Of a stretch of 64,000 nucleotides of DNA, positions 48,062 to 56,710 are shown piece by piece (the stretch's first letter is position 1; every line of letters begins with the position of its first letter). The DNA lies in NCBI GenBank assembly GCA_963664035.2, contig OY760867.2, positions 2,790,001-2,854,000 of the forward strand. Direction: 5' to 3'. This DNA comes from G958296245 sp963664035. Its GTDB lineage: Bacteria; Chloroflexota; Dehalococcoidia; Lucifugimonadales; G958296245. Under the pieces are notes generated by a model, which saw nothing but the letters and a program-made list of their open reading frames with translations, was not told where the DNA came from and made no database searches. The position numbers and the translations under genes are program-made.

Positions 48062-49354
48062 ATGAGAGTGCTCGTGGTTGGCGGCGGGGGCAGGGAGCAC
48101 GCAATCGCGTGGAAGCTGCGCCGGAGCCCGCGCGTGACCGAGCTCCTGGCCGCGCCGGGCAACGCGGGAACGGCGCAGGTCGCCGAGAATGTCGCCGTGG
48201 ACGCCGAGGACGTGGACGCCCTCCTGCGCCTCGCCCAGGACCGCGCCGTCGATCTCACCGTGGTGGGCCCCGAGGCGGCCCTCGCCGCCGGCATCGCTGA
48301 CAGGTTCGCCGAGGCGGGCCTGCCGCTGTTCGGCCCCACGCGGGCCGCGGCGCGCATCGAGACCAGCAAGGCGTTCGCCAAGGACCTGATGCTCCGCCAC
48401 GGCGTCCCCACCGGGAGCGCGGCCGTCTTCGACGACTACGCCGCCGCCCGCAAGTACGTCGAGAGTACGCCCGCGCCCGTCGTGATCAAGGCCGACGGCC
48501 TCGCGGCCGGCAAGGGCGTGGTGGTCGCAAGGACGAAGGAGGACGCCCTGGAGGCGCTGCGCCTCCAGATGGTCGAGAGGCGGTTCGGGGCCGCCGGGGA
48601 CCGGGTCCTCGTCGAGGAGTGCCTCGAGGGCGAGGAGATCAGCGTCTTCGCGTTCGTGGACGGGCGCAACGTGTCGCCCCTGGTGGCCGCCTGCGACTAC
48701 AAGCGCCAGGGGGACGGCGACACCGGCCCCAACACCGGCGGCATAGGCGCCTACTCCCCTCCCCCGCCCCACCTCTGGAACGACGACGTCGACCGCGAGG
48801 TGCGCGACCGCATCGTCGGGCCCGTCGTGCGCGCCCTCTCGGAGGAAGGCGCGCCCTACGCAGGCGCCCTCTACGCCGGCCTCATGCACACCGCCGACGG
48901 CATCCGGGTGATCGAGTTCAACTGCCGGCTGGGCGACCCGGAGGCGCAGGTGCTGCTGCCCAGATTGCGAACCGACCTTGCCGACGTTATGATTGGTGCG
49001 GCCCGCGGCGACCTCTCGGGCATGAAGCTGGAGTGGGACAGCCGGCCCTGCGTGGGTGTCGTAATGACTTCCGAGGGGTACCCAGGCGCGTACGAGACGG
49101 GCTTCGAGATCGACGGCCTAGACGCGGCGAGGCCGGATACGGTGCTGTTCCACGCGGGTACGCGCCTCGACGAAGGCAGCGGGAGGGTCGTTACGGATGG
49201 AGGCCGCGTCCTGATGGCCGTTGGCATGGCCCATAACCTGGCCGAGGCCAGGAAGGCGGCCTATGACCGAGTGGAAACGATCGGCTTCGAGCGGGCATCC
49301 TGGAGGACGGACATAGCCCTGCCCCGGAGAGATGGGGCGCTACCGCGCGAATGA
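48062..49354 (+). CDS. purD: Phosphoribosylamine-glycine ligase
   Basis: Second step of purine synthesis. 430 residues from MRVLVVGGGGREHAIAWKL. ATP-grasp features: DFFDDYAAARKYVE-like region (AVFDDYAAARKYVE), VIKADGLAAGKGVVVA, EECLEGEEISVFAF, DYKRQGDGDTGPNTGGIGAY, and FNCRLGDPEAQVLLPRL. The stop overlaps the next ATG (ATGA). Confidence 0.98.
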   Translation: MRVLVVGGGGREHAIAWKLRRSPRVTELLAAPGNAGTAQVAENVAVDAEDVDALLRLAQDRAVDLTVVGPEAALAAGIADRFAEAGLPLFGPTRAAARIETSKAFAKDLMLRHGVPTGSAAVFDDYAAARKYVESTPAPVVIKADGLAAGKGVVVARTKEDALEALRLQMVERRFGAAGDRVLVEECLEGEEISVFAFVDGRNVSPLVAACDYKRQGDGDTGPNTGGIGAYSPPPPHLWNDDVDREVRDRIVGPVVRALSEEGAPYAGALYAGLMHTADGIRVIEFNCRLGDPEAQVLLPRLRTDLADVMIGAARGDLSGMKLEWDSRPCVGVVMTSEGYPGAYETGFEIDGLDAARPDTVLFHAGTRLDEGSGRVVTDGGRVLMAVGMAHNLAEARKAAYDRVETIGFERASWRTDIALPRRDGALPRE

Positions 49355-49371
49355 GGAGGCGCACCCCTGAG

Positions 49372-50082
49372 ATGACCATAGACCGCTTGATACGCATCCT
49401 TGCCGCGCTCGCGGCCCTCGTTGCCGTGCCGGCGGCGCTGGCCGCCTGCGGAGGCGGGACGGATGCCACACCGGAGCCCGCGCCCACCGCCGCCGCGGCC
49501 GACCCGGAGCCGACGACGCCTCCCCCCGCCCCCTCGGGCGAGACCGTGGTCGAGATCTCCGAGGGCTCCGTAGCCCGCTACCTCGTGAACGAGACCCTGG
49601 CGCGGACGGGGATCCAGGACGCCGTCGGGGAGACCGCGGACGTCAGCGGGAGCATCCACTTCGACACCGCCGGCGTGGTGTTCGCCGACCAGTCGCGCAT
49701 CACCGTCGACCTGCGCACGATCGTGAGCGACTCCGACCGCCGCGACAACTACGTCCGCAACAACACCTTCGAGACGAGCCGGTACCCTACCGCCGACTTC
49801 GTACCCACGGAGACCGAGGGGCTGCCGTGGCCCCTGCCCGGCTCCGGCGAGGTCTCCTTCACCCTGAGGGGCGACATGACCATACACGGCGTGACCTCGC
49901 CGCTGGCATGGGACGCGACCGCGCAGTTCGGCGATGGGAAGGTCACCGGCAAGGCGACCACCTCCTTCACCTTCGACACCTTCGACCTGGACGTCCCCAG
50001 GCTCGCGTTCATACTGAGCGTGGAGGACAATATCCGCCTCGAACTGGACTTCACGGCCTCGGTCTCGACCGCGGGCCACTAG
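49372..50082 (+). CDS. YceI family lipoprotein
   Basis: 236 residues from MTIDRLIRILAALAAL, or 243 if the overlapping ATG at 49351 is used (ATGA with purD). Canonical lipobox LAAC, then a Pro/Ala/Thr linker, and a YceI lipocalin-like domain: GSIHFDTAGVVF, RDNYVRNNTFETSRYPTADF and GDMTIHGVTSPLAW. YceI proteins bind isoprenoids such as ubiquinone-like lipids; the ligand here is unknown. Probably co-transcribed with purD. Confidence 0.88.
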   Translation: MTIDRLIRILAALAALVAVPAALAACGGGTDATPEPAPTAAAADPEPTTPPPAPSGETVVEISEGSVARYLVNETLARTGIQDAVGETADVSGSIHFDTAGVVFADQSRITVDLRTIVSDSDRRDNYVRNNTFETSRYPTADFVPTETEGLPWPLPGSGEVSFTLRGDMTIHGVTSPLAWDATAQFGDGKVTGKATTSFTFDTFDLDVPRLAFILSVEDNIRLELDFTASVSTAGH

Positions 50083-50099
50083 GCAACGGAGACGCACCA

Positions 50100-51092
50100 A
50101 TGGCGAAGATGCAGCGGTTGGTAAAGCTGGATGGCTTCGGCAACGTCCGGATGATGGACGACGACGTGCCGGAGCCGAACGACGGGGAGGCCCAGGTCAG
50201 GGTCAGGCGCAGCCTGATCAGCCGCGGCTCGGAGCTGTTCAGGCGGTACGTCCTGGAGGAGGCCGTGCCCGTGGAGATGATGGGCTACTCCGACACCGGC
50301 GACGTGAGCAAGCTCGGCGCCGGGGTCAAGGGCCTGGAGGTGGGCCAGCGGGTCAAGGCGGTCGGGCCGCACGCGCAGTACGTCACCGCCTCCCCCACCG
50401 CGGAGGTCAAGGACGTCGCCCCGCTGCCCGAGGGCATGAGCTACGAGAACGGCACGTTCCTGCACCTTGCGACCAGCGCGGTGATGTGGGCGCGCACAAC
50501 CCCGGTCGAGCCGGGCGACACCGTCGTGGTCGTCGGACAGGGCATCATCGGCCTGCTCTACTCGCAGGCCGTGCGGGAGCGCCAGCCCGGCAGGGTAATC
50601 ACCATAGACGCCGAGGAGTCCAGGTGCGAGGTCTCCCGCCAGGTCGGCGCCGACGAGACGATCAACGCCGCCAGGGAGGACCCGGTCGCGGCTATCATGG
50701 ACAGGACGAACGGCGAGGGCGCGGACGTGGTCGTCGAATGCGTGGGCGGGCCCGCGGGCGTCAAGTCCTTCGGGCAGTCCCTCGCCATGACCCGCCGCGA
50801 CGGCGTCATACACCTGATCGCCAAGTACCAGCCCGGCCCGTTGGAGGGCCACGGCTCGGTCCCCATGAGCTCCGGCGACATCCAGAGGAAGATGCTCGTA
50901 TCGGGCATACGCATACCGGGGAGCCGTTCCGAGCACCAGGAGGAGGCCGGGGAGATGATGATGTCCGGCCAGATCGATGTGGAACCGCTCATCACGCACA
51001 GGATGCCGTGGCGGCAGACTCCCGAGGCGTACCACCTGCTGTACAACAGCCCGGAGAGCGCCCTCGGCGTCATAATCGACTGGGACCGGTAG
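50100..51092 (+). CDS. MDR superfamily (zinc-alcohol-dehydrogenase-like) oxidoreductase
   Basis: 330 residues. GroES-like N-terminal domain and a Rossmann domain with VVVVGQGIIGLLYSQAV and the acidic residue in VITIDAEESR (NAD preference likely). The place of the catalytic zinc Cys has LISRGSELF, so the active-site zinc is probably absent, as in several sugar or bacteriochlorophyll-type MDR proteins. The substrate is unknown. Starts 17 bases behind the YceI gene; a palindromic repeat follows. Confidence 0.87.
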   Translation: MAKMQRLVKLDGFGNVRMMDDDVPEPNDGEAQVRVRRSLISRGSELFRRYVLEEAVPVEMMGYSDTGDVSKLGAGVKGLEVGQRVKAVGPHAQYVTASPTAEVKDVAPLPEGMSYENGTFLHLATSAVMWARTTPVEPGDTVVVVGQGIIGLLYSQAVRERQPGRVITIDAEESRCEVSRQVGADETINAAREDPVAAIMDRTNGEGADVVVECVGGPAGVKSFGQSLAMTRRDGVIHLIAKYQPGPLEGHGSVPMSSGDIQRKMLVSGIRIPGSRSEHQEEAGEMMMSGQIDVEPLITHRMPWRQTPEAYHLLYNSPESALGVIIDWDR

Positions 51093-51109
51093 ATGACCTG
51101 CCGGTGTAG

Positions 51110-51130
51110 GGGCGGGTTTCAAACCCGCCT
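51110..51130. repeat. Palindromic dispersed repeat, copy 4
   Basis: GGCGGGTTT-C-AAACCCGCC (51111-51129), preceded by GTAGG, 18 bases after the MDR gene. Same as copy 3 in arms and core; could also act as transcript end. Confidence 0.8.
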
Positions 51131-51175
51131 CCCCTTCACCAGTTCAAGGAAATAGATGAGGAGAGGAGACGAACA

Positions 51176-52162
51176 ATGCTTGACAGGAAGCCGCTGGGAC
51201 GTACGGGCCGCACCATAAGCGCCATTGGGCTGGGATGCGTGACCTTCGGACGCGAGATCGACGAGGACACCTGCTACCAGGTGATGGACCACGCCCTCGA
51301 GAACGGCATCGACTTCTTCGATACCGCCGAGGGCTACGGCGGCGGCCAGTCCTACGCGGGCCGCAAGGAGGCCGAGGGCGTCGAGGTCCAGAAAGAGGTC
51401 ACGACCGAGATGTTCTCCTCCGAGAAGATCATCGGCCGCTGGATGAAGCTGCGGGGCAACCGGGACGACGTCACGGTCTGCACCAAGTTCAGCTACGGCG
51501 GCAGCCCCGAGCAGGTCGTCAAGTCCTTGAACGGCAGCCTGGAGCACCTCGGCGTCGACAAGGTTGACATCTACAAGATGCACTCCCCGGACGACGACGT
51601 ACCCATAGCGGAGACCTTGGGTGCATTGAACGAGCAGGTGAACGCCGGGCTCATAGGCGCCATCGGGTGCAGTAACTTCTCCTACGAGCAGATGCGAGAG
51701 GCCCTGGACGTAAGCGACTCCAAGGGTTACGCCCGCTTCCAGATCACCCAGCCCATCTACAATCTCGCCGTGCCCGACGCCGAGCGAGATCTCTTCCCCC
51801 TGTGTACGGAGGAGGGAGTCGCCGTCACGCCCTACAGCCCGTTGGGCGCCGGTTTCCTCGCCGGGAAGTACACGCCCGACCGCTCCAAGTTCCCCAAGGG
51901 AACGCGCTACGACATCATGCCGGGCCACGCCGACATCTACTTTTCGGACAGGAACTTCCGAGTGGTCGACCAGCTAAGGGCCAAGTCGGAAGAGCTCGGC
52001 GTGCCCATGGTTCGCCTCGCCATGGCTTGGGTGATGACCAACCCGGACGTCTCCGCGGCCCTCATAGGCGCAAGGTCCACCGGCCACGTAGACAACGCCC
52101 TGCTGTCCTACAACGAAGGGCTCGCCCCCGACCTCAGGAGCGAGATGGCGGCCTGGAACTAG
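51176..52162 (+). CDS. Aldo/keto reductase
   Basis: NADPH-dependent TIM-barrel oxidoreductase, 328 residues. Family features: GRTGRTISAIGLGCVTFG, DFFDTAEGYGGGQS (catalytic Asp and Tyr), VTVCTKF (Lys), KMHSPDDDVP (His), GAIGCSNFSYEQM, and the cofactor segment ALIGARSTGHVDN. GAGGAGAGGAGA precedes the ATG. The substrate is unknown. Confidence 0.93.
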   Translation: MLDRKPLGRTGRTISAIGLGCVTFGREIDEDTCYQVMDHALENGIDFFDTAEGYGGGQSYAGRKEAEGVEVQKEVTTEMFSSEKIIGRWMKLRGNRDDVTVCTKFSYGGSPEQVVKSLNGSLEHLGVDKVDIYKMHSPDDDVPIAETLGALNEQVNAGLIGAIGCSNFSYEQMREALDVSDSKGYARFQITQPIYNLAVPDAERDLFPLCTEEGVAVTPYSPLGAGFLAGKYTPDRSKFPKGTRYDIMPGHADIYFSDRNFRVVDQLRAKSEELGVPMVRLAMAWVMTNPDVSAALIGARSTGHVDNALLSYNEGLAPDLRSEMAAWN

Positions 52163-52226
52163 CGGGACCGCCTGCGCTCTACTAGCGCCCTGCTCGTCAT
52201 GACGGCTGCCACCAAGGCCGAGGTGC

Positions 52227-52232
52227 TATAAT
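52227..52232 (+). promoter_or_regulatory. Extended -10 promoter of the coiled-coil protein gene
   Basis: TGC-TATAAT, the consensus extended -10, twelve bases before the ATG at 52245, so the leader would be very short (about 6 bases). Confidence 0.5.
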
Positions 52233-52244
52233 CCTACCAGACTC

Positions 52245-53054
52245 ATGACGACCATCAACAACATAGACGACTTGGTACGGCTGCTGGACGAGCACCCCCA
52301 GTGGCTCGACGCCGTGCGCGCCCGTGTCCTGACGCGCGAGTTGATCGAGATGCCCCAAACTCTCGCCCGGCTCTCAGCCTCGACGGACCAGCGCTTCGCG
52401 GAGATCGATAAGCGATTCGACAAGGTCGACCAGCGCTTCGCGGAGATCGATAAGCGATTCGACAAGGTCGACCAGCGCTTCGCGGAGATTGACCAGCGCT
52501 TCGCGGAGATTGACCAGCGCTTCGCGGAGATTGACCAGCGCTTCGCGGAGATTGACCAGCGCTTTGTGGAGATCGATAAGCGATTCGATAAGGTCGAACG
52601 TAGCATCGACGCCCTCCGGGACGACATCGCGCCGCTCAAGGGCGCCCACGCCAGGAACGCCGCTGTGAGAGAGGCTGGCTTGATCGCCCATGACATGGGG
52701 TTTGAATTCGTGCGGACACTCTCCCCTGAGCAGATCAGGGTCATCGCCCAGTCCCAGGACACGACGGACATTCCCAAAAACGAGCTGAGGAGCTTGTACA
52801 GGGCCGATCTGATCATGGAGGTCACCGACGGTGAGGGGGAGACCTGCTACCTCGCCGTGGAGGTCTCCTTCACAGCCAACGGTAGGGATACCACGAGGGC
52901 CGGCCGCAATGCCAGCTTCCTGACCATGTTCACCGGCAAGAGAGCGCAAGCCGCGGTGGCCGGCCTGCGCAGAGATGCCCGGATAGATGAGAGCATAGAG
53001 TCCGGCGAGGTGTTCTGGTATCAACTGGACCCCTCCGAGATGGAAGCGGAGTAA
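52245..53054 (+). CDS. Coiled-coil protein with C-terminal nuclease-like domain (paralogue of 17032-17775)
   Basis: 269 residues. Residues about 48-125 are heptads DQRFAEI/DKRFDKV, encoded by nearly identical 21-base units (about ten), including four successive exact copies. The C-terminal part (ADLIMEVTDGEGETCYLAVEVSFTANGRD...ASFLTMFTGKRA) matches the other paralogue; E-V-S-F with an upstream Asp resembles a degenerate PD-(D/E)XK fold. Possibly a tethered DNA-acting protein; function unknown. Confidence 0.7.
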   Translation: MTTINNIDDLVRLLDEHPQWLDAVRARVLTRELIEMPQTLARLSASTDQRFAEIDKRFDKVDQRFAEIDKRFDKVDQRFAEIDQRFAEIDQRFAEIDQRFAEIDQRFVEIDKRFDKVERSIDALRDDIAPLKGAHARNAAVREAGLIAHDMGFEFVRTLSPEQIRVIAQSQDTTDIPKNELRSLYRADLIMEVTDGEGETCYLAVEVSFTANGRDTTRAGRNASFLTMFTGKRAQAAVAGLRRDARIDESIESGEVFWYQLDPSEMEAE

Positions 53055-53079
53055 CCGCTTACATCCGGCATCGCGCCTC

Positions 53080-54213
53080 ATGGGACAAACCGAGTTGGCG
53101 GTCAAGACGCTGGCCCGCCGCATGGGCTTCGACCTCGTCGGCATCGCCTCGGCGGAGCCGTTCCTGCGCGACGAGGAGGCCGCCGTCCGGCGCGTGCGCG
53201 GCGGGCTGATGGACGGCCTGCCCTGGTACACCGAGGAGCGCGTCCGCAAGGCGACCCACCCGGAGAAGCTGCTGCCCGGGGCGAGGTCCATAGTCTCCCT
53301 CGCCATGAGCTACTTCACCGGCGACCCCAAGCCCGGCGAGACGGCGCCGCGAGGCAAGATTGCGCGCTACGCATGGGGCGACGACTACCACACCGTCATG
53401 AAGAAGCGCCTCCGCCGGTTCGTCGATGCCCTCCCGGAGGCGGCCGGCAGGCCGGTGAGGACCCGCATATTCGTAGACGACGGGCCCATGAACGACCGCG
53501 CGGCCGCCGAGCGCGCCGGGGTCGGTTGGTTCGGCAAGAACACCAACATCCTGACGCCGAGCCACGGCTCATGGGTGCTGCTGGGCCAGGTGATAACCGA
53601 CCTCTACCTGAGGCCGGACCCTCCCCTGGCGAAGAACTGCGGCGAGTGCGTCAGGTGCATCGACGCCTGCCCCACAGGCGCGATCGTCGCCCCCTACGTC
53701 ATCGACAACAGGAAGTGCATCTCGTTCCTGACCATCGAGCTGCGAGGCGCCATCCCGCGAGAGCTTCGTCCTCTCGTGGGCGACTGGGTATTCGGCTGCG
53801 ACATCTGCCAGGATGTATGCCCGGTCAACCGCGACTTCGAACCCGGGTCCGAGCCTGCCTTCGAGCAGCGCCACGACTTCGGCGCCCCTGCCCTGCTGCC
53901 GCTGCTGGAACTGGACGACGAGGGCTTCCGCGAGCGCTTCCGCAACAGCCCGGTGAAGCGGGCCAAGAGGGTCGGCCTACAGCGGAACGTATGCGTCGCC
54001 CTCGGCAACATCGGCGACCGCGCGGCCGTGCCCGGCCTGGCGCGCAGCCTGACCCGGGGCGAGCCGCTCGTCAGGTCCCACGCCGCCTGGGCCCTCGGGC
54101 GCATCGGCGGCCGCCCGGCCATCGCGGCCCTCGAGGACGCACTGGCCGGCGAGGGGGCAACCGAGGTGCGAGAGGAGATCGACGCGGCCCTAACGGAAGC
54201 GCGGGCCCGATAG
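53080..54213 (+). CDS. queG: Epoxyqueuosine reductase with C-terminal HEAT-like repeat
   Basis: Last step of queuosine synthesis: reduces the epoxide on tRNA. 377 residues. The cobalamin/active-site region FVDDGPMNDRAAAERAGVGWFGKNTNIL is present, as are two 4Fe-4S clusters: CGECVRCIDACPTGA and CDICQDVCPVN. The last 80 residues (LARSLTRGEPLVRSHAAWALGRIGG) form HEAT-like helices that bind tRNA. Starts 25 bases behind the coiled-coil gene. Confidence 0.96.
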   Translation: MGQTELAVKTLARRMGFDLVGIASAEPFLRDEEAAVRRVRGGLMDGLPWYTEERVRKATHPEKLLPGARSIVSLAMSYFTGDPKPGETAPRGKIARYAWGDDYHTVMKKRLRRFVDALPEAAGRPVRTRIFVDDGPMNDRAAAERAGVGWFGKNTNILTPSHGSWVLLGQVITDLYLRPDPPLAKNCGECVRCIDACPTGAIVAPYVIDNRKCISFLTIELRGAIPRELRPLVGDWVFGCDICQDVCPVNRDFEPGSEPAFEQRHDFGAPALLPLLELDDEGFRERFRNSPVKRAKRVGLQRNVCVALGNIGDRAAVPGLARSLTRGEPLVRSHAAWALGRIGGRPAIAALEDALAGEGATEVREEIDAALTEARAR

Positions 54214-54243
54214 CGCAGCACTCTGCTGCTTAAGCTACTTGAA

Positions 54244-54657
54244 TTACGGCTCCACTCTTCGGAGACTTGGCAGGAGGTCGAAGTCCCTGTCGTAGCTCAC
54301 GATCTCCGTGACACCTTCCATCTCCATGTGAGCTACCGCCAGGGCGTCCTCGAAGTCGAGGACGGGCGACGATGCGTAGAGGTCGAGAGCCTCCACGTAG
54401 ACGCGTTTCTGCGGCAACCTAAGGCCCTTGAGCATCAGTATCGGCATAAGCCTCCCCCGTATCTCCTCGTGGCTCAGCCTGTAGGGAAGGCGTTGGGAGG
54501 AAAGCACGTAGACAACCTCCGCAATGATGGCTTCACAGGTGAACAACTCCTGTTCCCCCTGCTCCACCTTCTGGAACAACTGGTAGCAGGCTTCGGCCTT
54601 GACCTCATCGTCCTTGGTCAGGTACCTCAGGATGACGTTCGTGTCCAGGAACCTCAA
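54244..54657 (-). CDS. PIN-domain ribonuclease toxin of an AbrB-PIN pair
   Basis: 137 residues: MRFLDTNVILRYLTKDD, CEAIIAEVVYVLSSQ, VLDFEDALAVAHME and VSYDRDFDLLP carry the acidic PIN residues. ATGA overlap with the antitoxin gene. Converges on queG. Confidence 0.9.
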   Translation of the reverse strand: MRFLDTNVILRYLTKDDEVKAEACYQLFQKVEQGEQELFTCEAIIAEVVYVLSSQRLPYRLSHEEIRGRLMPILMLKGLRLPQKRVYVEALDLYASSPVLDFEDALAVAHMEMEGVTEIVSYDRDFDLLPSLRRVEP

Positions 54658-54923
54658 GCCTCAGACAACTCCCTCGCGGTCTCCTCCGCTTTAGCCTCCT
54701 TTGCGCTCCGGGTAATCTCGTCGAAGTCTTCGGGCCTCTTGGAGGGCGTTACGGAGCCGTAAGCCGATTCCAGGCTGAAAGACACTGGAGCTAGGCGCAC
54801 TTCGCCTCCGTCTCCAATGGTGAAGGCAACCTTATCCCTGGGCTTCAGGCCCAGAAGACGACGCACTTCGGCTGGAATGGTCACCTGGTTCCTCTGTGTG
54901 GTAGCCGCAGTGATCTGTCTCAT
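54654..54923 (-). CDS. AbrB/SpoVT-type antitoxin
   Basis: 89 residues from MRQITAATTQRNQVTIPAEVRRLLGLKPRDKV, a typical AbrB swapped hairpin; the C-terminal tail (RSAKEAKAEETARELSEA) is helical and acidic. Upstream, ACAATG (54962-54967) and CATTGT (54982-54987) form an inverted repeat next to TTGACA on the minus strand, likely an operator. CCAATCCCAATCCCAAT precedes it. Confidence 0.88.
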   Translation of the reverse strand: MRQITAATTQRNQVTIPAEVRRLLGLKPRDKVAFTIGDGGEVRLAPVSFSLESAYGSVTPSKRPEDFDEITRSAKEAKAEETARELSEA

Positions 54924-55046
54924 GTGATGCCCAATCCCAATCCCAATGCTATGTTGCCTATACAATGCATATTCATCTCTACATTGTCAAACCGGGGGTT
55001 GCCCGACCGCCCGACGGGATATAGAGTACGGGGAGGAGACAGCGTC

Positions 55047-56009
55047 ATGAAGATATTGCTTGCCGGAAGGTCGTCGGGGCACGAGGCCGAGGAGCGCACG
55101 GCCGTGTTGCGGGCCGCCTACCCGGACGTAGAGTTCGTCGTCGCCTCCACGGACGAGGAGCAGATAGAGCAGATACGAGACGCCGACGCGTACTACGGCT
55201 GGCCCAGCCGGGAGGTCTTCGCCGCCGCGGAGAAGCTGCGGTGGCTGCACTGCCCCGGCACCGGCATCGACGAGATCACCAAGGTGCCGGAGCTCGTCGA
55301 GAGCGACGTGGTGGTCACCAACACGAGGGGGCCGCACGTCGCGCCGATGGCCGACCACGTGATGGGGATGATCGTTATGCTCGCCCACAGGTGGCGTGAG
55401 CTTATGGAAGACCAGCGCCTCCACCGCTGGGAGACCGGCAAGTACCACAATACCTACGTCCAGCTCGAAGGCTCCACCATGGGCATACTGGCCATGGGAG
55501 ACATCGGCGCCGCCGTCGCGCGGAGGGCGCACGGGTTCGGCATGAGAATCTACGGGGTGGACGTGCAGCCGCGCGACGTGCCGGAGGCCAGGGAGGTATG
55601 GGGCCCCGAGCGCCTGGAAGAGCTGCTGGGGATCTCGGACTGGTTCGTCGTCACCGCGCCGCTGACGCCCGCGACTCGCGACCTCATCGACGCCCGCGGG
55701 CTGGGGCTGATGAAGAAGGGGGCGCGCCTCGTGGTCATCTCCCGTGGAGGCATCGTGAACGAGGAGGCTCTCGTGGACGCGCTGCGGTCGGGCCATATTG
55801 CCGGCGCGGCCCTGGACGCCTTCGAGCCGGAGCCCCTAGCGAGCGACAGCCCCCTCTGGGACATGGAGAACGTGATCATCACGCCGCACGCCTCCGCGTA
55901 CACCACGGACCTGCTGGAGAACCGCTGGCAGGTGTACGTGGACTTCGTGGAGCGCTTCATGAGCGGCAGGCCGTTTCCGTACGTCTGCGACAAGCGCGGC
56001 GGCTACTAG
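55047..56009 (+). CDS. D-2-hydroxyacid dehydrogenase family protein
   Basis: 320 residues. NAD-binding core: GSTMGILAMGDIGAAVARRAHGFGMRIYGVD, here GILAMGDIG instead of G-x-G-x-x-G with a substituted first Gly. Catalytic Arg in ISRGGIVNEEAL, Glu in AALDAFEPEPL and His in IITPHASAYT. The substrate is unknown (glyoxylate/hydroxypyruvate or phosphoglycerate-like). GGGGAGGAGACAG precedes the ATG. Confidence 0.92.
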   Translation: MKILLAGRSSGHEAEERTAVLRAAYPDVEFVVASTDEEQIEQIRDADAYYGWPSREVFAAAEKLRWLHCPGTGIDEITKVPELVESDVVVTNTRGPHVAPMADHVMGMIVMLAHRWRELMEDQRLHRWETGKYHNTYVQLEGSTMGILAMGDIGAAVARRAHGFGMRIYGVDVQPRDVPEAREVWGPERLEELLGISDWFVVTAPLTPATRDLIDARGLGLMKKGARLVVISRGGIVNEEALVDALRSGHIAGAALDAFEPEPLASDSPLWDMENVIITPHASAYTTDLLENRWQVYVDFVERFMSGRPFPYVCDKRGGY

Positions 56010-56030
56010 CCGGTAGAGGTCTCCGCGCGG

Positions 56031-56180
56031 CTACTCCTCGTCGTCCCGCCGCTTGCGCTTCCTCTTGATCACCTCGACCTCTGGGGAGACGAACTCCGAC
56101 GACGGCGCGAGGATCTGATCGTCCGTCTTCTTCTTCTTGCGCTTCTTGGCTTCTCTCTTGGGGGCGTGGCCTTTCGGCAT
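56031..56180 (-). CDS. Small basic protein
   Basis: 49 residues beginning MPKGHAPKREAKKRKKKK, then TDDQILAPSSEFVSPEVEVI and ending KRKRKRRDDEE. GGGAGG lies 6 bases ahead of the ATG, the length and composition are like small Lys-rich proteins seen in Chloroflexota, and the frame has no competing gene. Very likely expressed; perhaps a nucleic-acid-binding or ribosome-associated protein. Function unknown. Confidence 0.7.
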   Translation of the reverse strand: MPKGHAPKREAKKRKKKKTDDQILAPSSEFVSPEVEVIKRKRKRRDDEE

Positions 56181-56306
56181 GTCCGACCTCCCTACCCTGT
56201 CCGCTGCTAGCCGGGACAGTCGTTACCCACAGAGTTTAGAGCAGCCGCCGAGTCCCTGTAAACCCTGGTGGGGTCGCACGGCTCCGGGGGGCGGGGCGAA
56301 AAATAT

Positions 56307-56336
56307 GTTCCATTCTGTTCCATTTCGTTCCATTTC
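56307..56336. repeat. 10-base tandem repeat GTTCCATTYY
   Basis: GTTCCATTCT-GTTCCATTTC-GTTCCATTTC, three units in exact 10-base phase. The motif resembles the GTCTCATT units at 47721 (six of eight positions shared with GTTCCATT). Confidence 0.75.
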
Positions 56337-56589
56337 CTATCTGGGCCTGGGATCTCCTGGGGCGGTGTCGGAGCGCCCGTGGACTACGAACGGAGCATGA
56401 ACGGGGCGCATTCGGACGACTTTGGGACGGCGCTCCGGGCGCCGGCTGCGGCCTGCCGGCCGGCCAGGCAGGCGGCGCGCGGTATTTGGGTTGGCGTGCA
56501 TGGAGGATATGTTAGCACGGGCGTTCGCGGGCGTCAAGGACTGCGTCACGGGCGACGGATGGCGGCTGCCGATGGTTGCCTTCATGGAT

Positions 56590-56618
56590 TTGACGAAGGC
56601 TGTTGAATGTGGTATCAG
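56590..56618 (+). promoter_or_regulatory. Candidate promoter of the secreted metalloprotease operon
   Basis: TTGACG, 17 bases, TATCAG. The predicted start is about 85 bases ahead of the ATG at 56711. Weak -10. Confidence 0.3.
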
Positions 56619-56710
56619 TTACGCGAGTTACATATCGACCCTGGCGGCCTTCCTTGCTATTACGCTGAACCGGCTCTGAGTGCTGACGTAGCTGTGGAAA
56701 GGGGTCGGCA

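Larger units (their letters stand above)
56181..56710. other. Gene-free 530-base region ahead of the secreted metalloprotease gene
   Basis: Contains a 10-base tandem repeat (56307-56336). A possible short frame at 56500-56679 (59 residues, MEDMLARAFAG..., with a hydrophobic end) has no recognisable homology and is not called. TTGACG (56590-56595), 17 bases, TATCAG (56613-56618) is the best promoter candidate for the downstream gene. Confidence 0.45.

Noticed and set aside
56500..56679. 59-residue frame with hydrophobic C-terminus
   Set aside because: No ribosome site of note, no recognisable family, and it lies where the promoter of the next gene is expected; kept only as a remark.
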